A stretch of DNA of 6,927 nucleotides from Dehalococcoidia bacterium (GCA_030647705.1 JAUSJJ010000199.1:1-6927), one strand, 5' to 3'; numbered from the stretch's first letter, positions 1 through 6,469 are shown. Made by a program: numbers and translations. The notes: generated from the letters alone by a model not told the origin.

Positions 1-424
1 GGATGCCCCGTCCGCCGCCGAACAGGTTGGTGAAGAACCCCATGAAGAAAAGCTTGATCACCTGGGCCAGGGCGAAGGTGACCAGAAAGAAGTAGACTCC
101 GGTCAACCTCAGTGTTGGGAAACCGATGATCACGGCGACGATTACGGCCACTACACCGGCCAGAGGCAGGGAGATCCAGAAGGGGAAGCTCAGCTTCGTT
201 ACCAGTATGGCCGACGTATAGGCGCCGATGCCAACGAAGCCGCTGTGTGCCAGGCTCACCTCTCCCATGATCACTATGATGAGAAGGCTGGCGGCCAGGA
301 CCACGTTCAGGAAAACGGTGATCAAGACGTGAAGGTGGTATAAGTCCTTAAGGAACAGCGGCAACGCCAGGACCACGATTGCCAGGACCAGGAAGATCAG
401 TGGGATAAACCTTTTGTTACGCAC
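1..424 (-). CDS. livM: LivM-type branched-chain amino acid ABC transporter permease, 3' part missing
   Basis: This is the N-terminal 141 residues of an inner-membrane permease; the reading frame is open to the left edge. I translated it from a GTG at 424-422, giving VRNKRFIPLIFLVLAIVV and a run of hydrophobic segments. Two family landmarks are visible: GEVSLAHSGFVGIGAYT at about residues 54-70, matching the LivM 'G-x-VSLGHAxFFGIGAY' region, and LRLTGVYFFLVTFALAQ at about 105-121. LivM pairs with LivH to form the transmembrane channel of the HAAT family of ABC importers. The GTG lies inside the end of livH (8-base overlap, GTGCGTAA), so the two are probably translationally coupled. A weak AAGG lies 11 bases upstream of the GTG, and no better in-frame start is seen. 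Full-length members are about 300-350 residues, so more than half is outside the window. Substrate specificity is inferred from context. Confidence 0.93.
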   Translation of the reverse strand, partial: MRNKRFIPLIFLVLAIVVLALPLFLKDLYHLHVLITVFLNVVLAASLLIIVIMGEVSLAHSGFVGIGAYTSAILVTKLSFPFWISLPLAGVVAVIVAVIIGFPTLRLTGVYFFLVTFALAQVIKLFFMGFFTNLFGGGRGI

Positions 425-1277
425 GTCCCATGAATCCTTGTGGCCTGACGAGCAACATCAGTACGACTAAGCCGAACAGGACCACCTGAACTTGTGTAGA
501 GTTCAACCATAAGATGCCGAAGCTCTCGATCAGCCCCAGCAGCAGTCCCCCTATCATGGCGCCGGGAATGCTGCCCATGCCGCCCACGATGATGATGATG
601 AAGGACTTCATCAGTGCCCCTTCTCCCAGGAACGGGTTGGCGAAGAGAAGCGGTGACACCAGGCCCGCAGCAGCGCCGGCCAGGGCGCTGCCAATGCCCA
701 TGGTCATCAGGAAGATGTAATCTCTGCTTACTCCTTGAAGGGCGGCAGCATCGCCGTCTTGTTGCACCGCCCGCATTGAGCGCCCCAGCTTCGTCCTCTG
801 GATGAGCAGAAAGAGCCCGATAACGAGCACCATGGACAGGAGCACCATGGCCAGTCTCTCTCCGCTTATGAAAACGCCCTGGAAGCTCAATACGCCCGGG
901 AAGGTAGTGGGGATGTCCTTCTCCCTGGGGCCGAAGGCGATCAGAGCAGAGTTCTCGAAGACAATAGATAAGCCTAACGCCATGATGAAGCAGGTCAGGA
1001 ATTTCCCTCTCAGCGGCCGGTAGAAGAGCCTTTCAATGATGGCCCCTGCCACAAAGAGGATGGCTATGGTGATGGCCAGCGCCAGGATATAGTTGACGCC
1101 CCATACCGCGAAGAAGCCCCAGATGGCGTAAGCGCCCAGCATGTACAGAGTGCCGTGGGCGAAGTTGACGATCTCCATGATGCCGAAGACGAGGGTGAGC
1201 CCCAGGGCGATCAACACGTAGATCATGCCTATGCTGATGCCGCTGACCACGGACTGGAAATACGGGGTGAGTTCCAT
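417..1277 (-). CDS. livH: LivH-type branched-chain amino acid ABC transporter permease
   Basis: This is a complete 286-residue, strongly hydrophobic protein, the usual length for LivH. It is an inner-membrane permease that forms the pore with LivM and docks the ATPases LivG/LivF. Visible landmarks are GLTLVFGIMEIVNFAHGTLY at residues 26-45 (the LivH N-terminal hallmark), RPLRGK near 87-92, and a cytoplasmic loop TKLGRSMRAVQQDGDAAALQ at 162-181. That loop corresponds to the EAA-like ATPase-coupling loop ('G-x-x-MRA...D...A...G'). A late segment, VGGMGSIPGAMIGGLLLG, is at 231-248 and RPQG at 278-281. The start is ATG at 1277-1275, with a weak purine stretch (AAGGCAGG) ending 8 bases upstream. 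It lies 106 bases after livJ, separated by a strong hairpin, and overlaps livM by 8 bases. Family assignment is secure. A BCAA substrate is inferred from the ilv neighbours, because HAAT transporters also carry amides, urea and aromatic compounds. Confidence 0.96.
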   Translation of the reverse strand: MELTPYFQSVVSGISIGMIYVLIALGLTLVFGIMEIVNFAHGTLYMLGAYAIWGFFAVWGVNYILALAITIAILFVAGAIIERLFYRPLRGKFLTCFIMALGLSIVFENSALIAFGPREKDIPTTFPGVLSFQGVFISGERLAMVLLSMVLVIGLFLLIQRTKLGRSMRAVQQDGDAAALQGVSRDYIFLMTMGIGSALAGAAAGLVSPLLFANPFLGEGALMKSFIIIIVGGMGSIPGAMIGGLLLGLIESFGILWLNSTQVQVVLFGLVVLMLLVRPQGFMGRA

Positions 1278-1320
1278 TTACGTAACCTGCCTTCAGCCTG
1301 GTGGGTAGGTACTATCTTAT

Positions 1321-1365
1321 TTCGCAGGGCCGCCCGCCCGGTTATCCGGGCGGGCGCCCTGCGAA
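1321..1365 (-). other. Strong GC-rich intercistronic hairpin between livJ and livH
   Basis: The arms are 1321-1341 and 1346-1365, with a four-base loop (ttat on the plus strand). They pair along 20 base pairs with a single bulged C around 1330-1331. The pairing is almost all G-C in the middle (GCCCGCCCGG against CCGGGCGGGC). No T-run follows on either strand, so it is not a textbook intrinsic terminator. Its place just after the livJ stop fits a processing or mRNA-stabilising hairpin that lets the abundant binding protein be made in excess over the permeases, as known for malE-malF-type operons. The structure is seen directly; the role is inferred. Confidence 0.7.
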
Positions 1366-1383
1366 TCTTACGGAATGTATGGC

Positions 1384-2703
1384 TTAGTTGAACACCGGAG
1401 GCTTGGTCGGGTGCATCAGGGCGACGTTGACTACCTTGCCGTCCTTGTATTGGCCCAGTACCTGGTTGTAGACCATGCCGGCCTTCCTGCCGCCGACATC
1501 GACGAACTCAAGCACTGAGTCCTTGCCCATGGACGGGCTCGCCCACTTCAGGTCGGGAATTACGTCCTTGAGCACCGTGGGATCAAGGCTATTGGACTTC
1601 TTCATGGCCTCAACCAGGCCGAACACCATGTCATAGGCCAGGAAGCCGTGGATTGTCGTTTCCTCGCCAAACCTGTCTTTGTATCTCTTGGCGTAGGCCT
1701 TGCCGGTGTCCGACATGAACTTTCCGTACCAGTCCCATTCCTGGGTGAAGTAGATGCCCTCGGCGGCTTCTTTCCCGGCCACGCTCAGAGCGGCTTGGAC
1801 GCCATCGCCTACTGGCCAGATGAGCTGCGTCCCCGGGTGCAGCCCGAGCTCATGGGCTGCCTTGAAGAAGGGGCCAGCGTAGACCGCTGACATGAACAGG
1901 TCCACGAAGTCGGGCTTGGCCACCTTGATCTTCGTTACCACGGGGTACCAGTCGGTGATAGCCGGATCGGCGAAGTCTATGCCCACCGTCTGATATCCGT
2001 TCTTTTCGTTTTGCGGTATGCTGACCTCGTAGCCCTGTCTCCAGGTAATGCTATCCGTGCTCTGGTAGTAGACCTTGTTTTTCGTGGGGTACAGCGCCTT
2101 CATCACGCTGTAGATGGAAGCCTCCTGGCCGTCGCCGCCCATCATGTTGCGGAAGGTGTAGACCTTGTCTTTGGCGATGACGGGGTTGGACCAAGTCTCT
2201 GTAAGGAGCAGTACCTTGTTCTTCTCAGTGACTTCCTGGACTCCCAGCGAGTTGGCCGTGCCCACTCCGAACACGTACTTCACTTTCTCGGTGTTGACCA
2301 ATCTCTCGCCGGTGGCTCTGCCGGTATCAACGGCGTAGCCTGAATCGAGGGTAATCACCTGGAACATGTATCTCTTGCCGCCGAGCAACAAGCCGCCGCT
2401 AAGGTTCAGGTCTTCTACAGCCAACTCTACGGAGTGGGTGAAGGCCCGGCCATATGCGGCGCCGACGCCGGCTATCATGCCATAGTTGCCGATTTTGAGT
2501 ATCTCAGGCACTCCCATGGTGGGTGCCGCGCCCGGCGTCGGGGTGGCAATTAGCACTACGGGGGTAGGAGTGGGGCCCGTGGTTGCGGGGGCCTGGGTAG
2601 GAATGGGGGTCGAGGTTGGGGTTGCAGTGCAGACGGCGCCCGTGATCAGAATGACCACTGAGAGTACAGTGGCCAAGACCAGATACAATCGAGTTTTCTT
2701 CAA
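1384..2703 (-). CDS. livJ: Branched-chain amino acid ABC transporter substrate-binding protein (Leu/Ile/Val-binding type, Peripla_BP_6-like)
   Basis: This 439-residue exported solute receptor captures substrate outside the membrane for LivH/LivM. The N-terminus is a signal segment: KK and R at residues 2-5, a hydrophobic core at about 6-21, then TGAVC with Cys25. Cys25 is a possible lipid-anchor cysteine, but Val at -1 departs from the usual lipobox. Residues 26-62 form a Thr/Pro/Ala-rich tether (repeated TPTP). The mature type I periplasmic-binding fold starts near LKIGNYGMIAG (69-79). Typical features include AFTHSVELAVEDLN (87-100), KVKYVFGVGTANSL (140-153), KVLLLTETWSNPV (163-175), and the second-lobe stretch KPDFVDLFMSAVYAGPFFKA (263-282). 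The start is TTG, supported by AAGGAGGT six bases upstream and by the signal peptide beginning there. It is first in the minus-strand operon, behind a good predicted promoter. Naming it livJ rather than livK is a convention. The ligand is inferred from the adjacent ilv genes. Confidence 0.93.
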   Translation of the reverse strand: MKKTRLYLVLATVLSVVILITGAVCTATPTSTPIPTQAPATTGPTPTPVVLIATPTPGAAPTMGVPEILKIGNYGMIAGVGAAYGRAFTHSVELAVEDLNLSGGLLLGGKRYMFQVITLDSGYAVDTGRATGERLVNTEKVKYVFGVGTANSLGVQEVTEKNKVLLLTETWSNPVIAKDKVYTFRNMMGGDGQEASIYSVMKALYPTKNKVYYQSTDSITWRQGYEVSIPQNEKNGYQTVGIDFADPAITDWYPVVTKIKVAKPDFVDLFMSAVYAGPFFKAAHELGLHPGTQLIWPVGDGVQAALSVAGKEAAEGIYFTQEWDWYGKFMSDTGKAYAKRYKDRFGEETTIHGFLAYDMVFGLVEAMKKSNSLDPTVLKDVIPDLKWASPSMGKDSVLEFVDVGGRKAGMVYNQVLGQYKDGKVVNVALMHPTKPPVFN

Positions 2704-2709
2704 CAGTAT

Positions 2710-2717
2710 ACCTCCTT
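2710..2717 (-). promoter_or_regulatory. Ribosome-binding site that fixes the TTG start of livJ
   Basis: On the minus strand this reads AAGGAGGT, a near-perfect Shine-Dalgarno, and it ends six bases before the TTG at 2703-2701. It explains how a weak start codon is used. The same nine bases (CAAGGAGGT) occur once more upstream in the same leader, at 2765-2773. Confidence 0.88.
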
Positions 2718-2764
2718 GATATTATGTGGGCGGTTGTGGAATGGGGGAACTTTGCTCTTTGGGC

Positions 2765-2773
2765 ACCTCCTTG
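2765..2773 (-). repeat. Duplicate Shine-Dalgarno-like element in the livJ leader
   Basis: The minus-strand sequence CAAGGAGGT is identical to the livJ ribosome-binding site copy at 2710-2718, with 55 bases between copy starts. No ATG, GTG or TTG sits at a usable distance after it. Upstream leader segments at 2831-2837 (GCACCTC in RNA) and 2810-2815 (CTCCTT in RNA) are complementary to parts of it. The repeat is seen directly; any regulatory meaning is inferred. Confidence 0.45.
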
Positions 2774-2843
2774 TCATAGGTGGGCTGAGTCAGTCTACGA
2801 TGATTACGAAAGGAGATTAGTCTCGGTTACGAGGTGCGCCTAT

Positions 2844-2871
2844 TTTATACTACGCGCCGCTGCGTTGTCAA
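2844..2871 (-). promoter_or_regulatory. Predicted sigma-70-type promoter of livJHM
   Basis: On the minus strand, a perfect -35 TTGACA (2871-2866) and a -10 TATAAA (2849-2844) are separated by 16 bases. Transcription would start near 2837, leaving a leader of about 130 bases before the livJ TTG. The -10 lies between two GCGCC copies (2836-2840 and 2854-2858). The 15 bases 2838-2852 match about 11 of 15 positions of the E. coli Lrp consensus, a weak but apt resemblance. Confidence 0.7.
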
Positions 2872-2899
2872 GGCGACTTTCGGCGATTTCCCTTGACAA
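2865..2899. repeat. Inverted repeat joining the two divergent -35 boxes
   Basis: TTGTCAAGG (2865-2873) and CCTTGACAA (2891-2899) are exact 9-base inverted arms around 17 bases. Each arm contains the -35 hexamer of one divergent promoter, so the symmetry is centred between livJ and ilvD. The spacer holds a loose direct repeat (GCGACTTTC / GCGATTTC). It could be an operator for a dimeric regulator serving both operons, or just two good -35 boxes facing away from each other. Confidence 0.55.
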
Positions 2900-2921
2900 G
2901 GTGGAGGGGCTATGTTATCGT
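2893..2921 (+). promoter_or_regulatory. Predicted sigma-70-type promoter of ilvDBN
   Basis: A perfect -35 TTGACA (2893-2898) is followed after 17 bases by TATCGT (2916-2921), which matches four of six bases of the -10 consensus. Transcription would begin around 2928-2929, giving a leader of about 71 bases. The -10 is weaker than that of the divergent livJ promoter, suggesting dependence on an activator or lower basal activity (inference). Confidence 0.6.
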
Positions 2922-2960
2922 TTTAGCCAATCTACCTGAGGCCGATTCCGCATCCCCTAT

Positions 2961-2985
2961 TCCCGAACGTTTTCGGGATTTTTTT
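2961..2985 (+). terminator. Intrinsic-terminator-like hairpin in the ilvD leader (candidate attenuator)
   Basis: The arms TCCCGAA (2961-2967) and TTCGGGA (2972-2978) enclose the loop CGTT and are followed directly by seven T residues (2979-2985). This is the classic layout of a rho-independent terminator reading rightward. It lies about 32 bases downstream of the predicted ilvD transcription start and ends only a few bases before the ilvD Shine-Dalgarno (GGAG, 2991-2994). No plus-strand gene precedes it in this window, so attenuation or blocking of stray read-through is more likely than terminating a gene. Confidence 0.7.
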
Positions 2986-2999
2986 CTTGAGGAGAACCC

Positions 3000-4667
3000 A
3001 TGAGAAGCGATGTGGTGAAGAGGGGCATCGAAAGGGCGCCGCATCGCGCCCTGCTTCGAGCTGTCGGGCTCACCGACAGGGAGATTGACCAGCCCTTCAT
3101 CGGCGTGGTCAACAGCTTCACTGATATCATACCCGGCCACATGCACCTGCGCTCCATCGCGGAGGCGGTCAAGGCCGGGGTGCGGTCAGCCGGCGGCACG
3201 CCCTTCGAGTTCAATACCATCGGCATCTGCGACGGCATTGCTATGAACCACGCCGGTATGAGGTACAGCCTGCCCAGCCGGGAGTTGATCGCCGACTCAG
3301 TGGAGCTCGCGGTCCAGGCGCACGCCTTCGACGCGTTGGTGTTCATTCCGAACTGCGATAAGATCATACCCGGGATGTTGATGGCGGCCGTGCGTTTGAA
3401 CATTCCTGCTATCTTCGTCAGCGGAGGGCCGATGCTGGCGAGGCGCGGCATCGAAAACGGCGCCCGGGCCGCCTACGATCTGAACAGCGTGTTCCTGGGC
3501 GTAGGCAAGGTGGTCCAGGGCAAGATGAGCGAGGCTGAGCTGGCACGACTGGAAGGCATCGCCTGTCCCGGTTGCGGCAGTTGCGCCGGGATGTTCACCG
3601 CCAACACCATGAACTGCCTTACCGAGGCGCTGGGGATGGGTTTGTCCGGTAACGGGACCATTCCGGCGGTGGATTCGCGGCGCATTCATCTGGCTAAGGA
3701 AGCCGGGTATCGTATTGTCGGGCTGTTCAGGGAGAACCTGTGTCCCCGCGATATCATCACCAAAGACTCCTTATACAATGCCTTCGCCGCCGATATGGCG
3801 CTGGGCGGCAGCACGAACTCGGTGCTGCACTTGATGGCTCTGGCGCATGAGGCGGCGATTCCCTTTTCGCTTCAGGCGATTAACGAGATCGGGGAGAAGA
3901 CCCCCCATTTGTGTAAGCTAAGTCCTTCGGGCGAGCACCACATCGAAGACCTGGACCTGGCGGGCGGCATTCCTGCGGTGATGGCTGAGATCAAGGGCCT
4001 GCTGCGCCTGGAGGCGAAGACGGTGGCAGGGGTGACGCTGGGGAAGGCCATAGCAGGGGCCCGGAACCTGGACTCGACTGTGATCCGGCACCCGTCCAGC
4101 CCCTATTCTGCGAAGGGCGGCGTTGCTGTTCTGTTCGGCAACGTTGCTCCCGATGGCGGGGTGGTGAAGAGCGCCGCTGTGGCCCCTGAAATGCTGAAAC
4201 ACCGGGGGCCGGCAAGGGTCTTCGACTCTGAGGAAGAGGCCACCCGTGGCATAATGCAGCGGCAGATCAAGCGCGGCGATGTGGTCGTCGTCCGATATGA
4301 GGGGCCCAGAGGCGGGCCGGGCATGCCCGAGATGCTTACGCCGACCTCGCTGCTCAGCGGGATGGACATGGACAAAGAGGTCGCCTTGATTACCGACGGG
4401 CGTTTCTCCGGCGCCACCCGCGGGTCGGCTATCGGGCACGTGTCCCCGGAGGCCGCAGCGAGAGGCCCCATTGCGGCGATTCGGGATGGCGATATGATCA
4501 GCATAGATATCCCCGGCCACATGCTGAACGTGGAACTCAGTGAAGCTGAGATCTCCAGGCGGCTCGCGGAACTTCCGCCCTTCCAGCCCCGAGTAACCAC
4601 CGGGTATCTGCGAAGGTATGCTGAGAAAGTGACTTCGGCGAGCACTGGGGCAGTTTTTGGCGATTAG
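3000..4667 (+). CDS. ilvD: Dihydroxy-acid dehydratase (EC 4.2.1.9)
   Basis: This cytoplasmic iron-sulfur enzyme dehydrates 2,3-dihydroxy-isovalerate and 2,3-dihydroxy-3-methylvalerate to the 2-keto acid precursors of Val and Ile (also feeding Leu). At 555 residues it matches the compact archaeal/clostridial-style form. Visible motifs are [20 protein letters not shown] at 1-20, [15 protein letters not shown] at 36-50, [20 protein letters not shown] at 75-94, and [12 protein letters not shown] at 119-130 (family signature 1). [19 protein letters not shown] follows at 189-207, and [20 protein letters not shown] at 463-482 (signature 2, with the catalytic-region Ser/Gly). Cys119 and Cys195 (with 189 and 192 nearby) are the likely cluster ligands. 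ATG 3000 is chosen for GGAG five bases upstream and the conserved N-terminus. It is first in the ilv operon, 36 bases before ilvB. Confusion with the related Edd (phosphogluconate dehydratase) is unlikely given the ilvB/ilvN neighbours. Confidence 0.98.
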   Translation: MRSDVVKRGIERAPHRALLRAVGLTDREIDQPFIGVVNSFTDIIPGHMHLRSIAEAVKAGVRSAGGTPFEFNTIGICDGIAMNHAGMRYSLPSRELIADSVELAVQAHAFDALVFIPNCDKIIPGMLMAAVRLNIPAIFVSGGPMLARRGIENGARAAYDLNSVFLGVGKVVQGKMSEAELARLEGIACPGCGSCAGMFTANTMNCLTEALGMGLSGNGTIPAVDSRRIHLAKEAGYRIVGLFRENLCPRDIITKDSLYNAFAADMALGGSTNSVLHLMALAHEAAIPFSLQAINEIGEKTPHLCKLSPSGEHHIEDLDLAGGIPAVMAEIKGLLRLEAKTVAGVTLGKAIAGARNLDSTVIRHPSSPYSAKGGVAVLFGNVAPDGGVVKSAAVAPEMLKHRGPARVFDSEEEATRGIMQRQIKRGDVVVVRYEGPRGGPGMPEMLTPTSLLSGMDMDKEVALITDGRFSGATRGSAIGHVSPEAAARGPIAAIRDGDMISIDIPGHMLNVELSEAEISRRLAELPPFQPRVTTGYLRRYAEKVTSASTGAVFGD

Positions 4668-4682
4668 ACGGCGTCTCCGTCT
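4666..4682 (+). other. Small hairpin across the ilvD stop codon
   Basis: AGACGG (4666-4671) and CCGTCT (4677-4682) can pair around the loop CGTCT, starting within the TAG stop of ilvD. There is no T-run, so it is not a terminator. It occupies the 36-base gap ahead of the ilvB ribosome-binding site and may be incidental. Confidence 0.3.
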
Positions 4683-4703
4683 GCATACAGGGGTGGTGGG
4701 CAA

Positions 4704-6431
4704 ATGAGAATGACCGGCGCGCAAATCATATGTGAAAGCCTGATCAAGGAAGGCGTGGAGCACATCTTCGGGTTTCCCGGAGGCTCCGTGCTTCCCTTCT
4801 ATGATACCCTGGCCAAGTATGACCGTCTGCACCACATCCTGGTAAGGCACGAGCAGGCGGCGGCGCACGCTGCGGACGGCTACGCACGGATCACGGGCAA
4901 GGTGGGCGTCTGCGTGGCCACCTCCGGGCCGGGCGCGGTCAACCTGGTAACCGGCATAGCTACGGCCTACCTCGATTCGTCTCCGCTGGTTGCTATAACC
5001 GGGCAGGTGGCGCGCGCGTTCATCGGCAAGGATGCCTTTCAGGAAGTCGACATCACCGGCATAACGCTGCCTATTACCAAGCACAACTATCTCTTGCTCA
5101 GCGCGGCGGATGCTGCCAGGGTGGTCAAAGAGGCGTTCTACATCGCCAGGACCGGCAGGCCGGGACCGGTGCTCATCGACGTCCCTCGTGATGTGTTCAC
5201 CGAGGAAGCGGAGTTCAAGTACCCGGACACGGTGAACCTGCCGGGGTACCAGCCGGAGCGGCGACAGGCGCTTCAGGGCAACCCGCTGCAGATAGAGAAG
5301 GCTGCCAAACTCATCGATGAGGCGCAGCGGCCGGTGATTCTGGCAGGGCGCGGTGTGATCATCTCGCGAGCGTTCGATGAGCTCAGGCAGCTCGCCGAGA
5401 AGGCGCAGATGCCGGTAATCACCACTTTGCTCGGCACCAGCAGCTTCCCGGAGAGCCATGTGCTGAGCTTTGGCATGGTTGGCATGCACGGCATGGCTTA
5501 CGCCAACTTGGCCGTCGACTCCTGCGACTTGCTGATAAACATAGGCACCAGGTTCGACGACAGGGCGACGGGGAAGGTTTCTGCATATGCTCCTAAGGCG
5601 AGGGTAATCCACATCGACATTGACCCGGCCGAGATAGGGAAGAACGTCCGCGTCGATGTGCCCATCGTGGGCAATGTGAAGGACGTGCTTCAGTCCCTCA
5701 ACCAGCAGGTGGCGGCTCAGGAGCATGAGGACTGGGTGAAGCAACTCGATCAATGGCGCCGAGAGCACCCCTCCCTTGTCATTCGTGAGAGCGAGGGCAT
5801 CTTGCCGCAGTTTGTGGTGCGGAAGATATATGAGGGGACTCAGGGCAACGCGGTCATCGTCACGGGTGTAGGGCAGCACCAGATGTGGGCCGCCCAGCAT
5901 TTCTTCTACGATAAGCCGAACTCGCTCATCTCCTCAGGTGGTCTGGGAACCATGGGGTTTGAACTGCCCGCCGCGTTGGGGGTCAAGGTAGGCGTGCCCG
6001 ACGAGACGGTCTGGGCGATCTGCGGCGATGGCGGCATCCAGATGACTATCCAGGAGCTGGCTACGATCGTCCAGGAGAAGGCGGCGGTCAAGATCGCGAT
6101 AATTAACAACGGTTATCTGGGGATGGTACGCCAGTGGCAGCAGCTCTTCTACAAACGGCGCTACGTAGCCACTCCACTGACCAGTCCTGATTTCGTCAAG
6201 ATAGCGGACGCCTACGGCTTCCCCGGGGTGCGGGTCACCAGCAAAGCGCAGGTGGCCCCGACCATCAAACGGGCCATGGAGCACCCGGGCCCCTTCCTGA
6301 TCGACTTCGTGGTTGAGCCGGAGGAGAACGTATATCCAATGGTGCCCCCGGGGGCGAGCCTGGCCGAGGTGCTGGAGTTGCCCAAGCCCTCAGTCAAGGC
6401 CGCAGCGCCCGGGGATACCAGTAACCTGTAG
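4704..6431 (+). CDS. ilvB: Acetolactate (acetohydroxyacid) synthase, large catalytic subunit (EC 2.2.1.6)
   Basis: This ThDP-, Mg- and FAD-dependent enzyme condenses pyruvate with pyruvate or 2-ketobutyrate, the first common step of Val/Ile synthesis. The 575 residues are normal length. The Pyr domain carries GFPGGSVLPFYD (23-34), VRHEQAAAHAADGYAR (47-62) with catalytic Glu50, and ATSGPGAVNLVTG (72-84). QVARAFIGKDAFQEVDITG is at 101-119. The central FAD region has GTRFDDRATGK (281-291) and HIDIDPAEIGKNV (303-315). The PP domain has the ThDP/Mg motif, GDG at 441-443 through NNG at 468-470, then GMVRQWQQLFYKRRY at 473-487 with Trp478. FDDR and the RQWQ stretch separate AHAS from pyruvate oxidase and catabolic AlsS relatives. 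The first ATG is chosen; a second in-frame ATG lies two codons in and cannot be excluded. A GGTGGTGGG run precedes it. The regulatory subunit ilvN follows 100 bases downstream, which supports anabolic AHAS. Confidence 0.98.
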   Translation: MRMTGAQIICESLIKEGVEHIFGFPGGSVLPFYDTLAKYDRLHHILVRHEQAAAHAADGYARITGKVGVCVATSGPGAVNLVTGIATAYLDSSPLVAITGQVARAFIGKDAFQEVDITGITLPITKHNYLLLSAADAARVVKEAFYIARTGRPGPVLIDVPRDVFTEEAEFKYPDTVNLPGYQPERRQALQGNPLQIEKAAKLIDEAQRPVILAGRGVIISRAFDELRQLAEKAQMPVITTLLGTSSFPESHVLSFGMVGMHGMAYANLAVDSCDLLINIGTRFDDRATGKVSAYAPKARVIHIDIDPAEIGKNVRVDVPIVGNVKDVLQSLNQQVAAQEHEDWVKQLDQWRREHPSLVIRESEGILPQFVVRKIYEGTQGNAVIVTGVGQHQMWAAQHFFYDKPNSLISSGGLGTMGFELPAALGVKVGVPDETVWAICGDGGIQMTIQELATIVQEKAAVKIAIINNGYLGMVRQWQQLFYKRRYVATPLTSPDFVKIADAYGFPGVRVTSKAQVAPTIKRAMEHPGPFLIDFVVEPEENVYPMVPPGASLAEVLELPKPSVKAAAPGDTSNL

Positions 6432-6469
6432 TGGCGTCGATCCGGCCGGCGTGTCGGGACTGGGGTGTG

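Noticed and set aside
2700..2777. A 25-codon upstream ORF on the minus strand (ATG 2777-2775) whose TGA overlaps the livJ TTG start.
   Set aside because: It lacks a Shine-Dalgarno before its ATG and is not enriched in Leu/Ile/Val codons. The overlap with the start of livJ can be coincidental.
2724..2939. A 71-codon plus-strand open frame across the divergent control region.
   Set aside because: It runs over both predicted promoters, has no ribosome-binding site and shows no family resemblance.
2704..2999. T-box riboswitch in the intergenic region.
   Set aside because: No TGGNACC-type T-box precedes the terminator hairpin. The rightward leader predicted from the promoter (about 71 bases) is also too short for a stem I/specifier architecture.
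3918..5900. A 660-codon open frame on the minus strand, antisense to the end of ilvD and most of ilvB.
   Set aside because: Both plus-strand genes under it are certain and highly conserved. The translated product is rich in Arg, His and Leu without recognisable motifs, as expected from a codon-biased GC-rich gene read backwards. Its length is notable but needs no gene.
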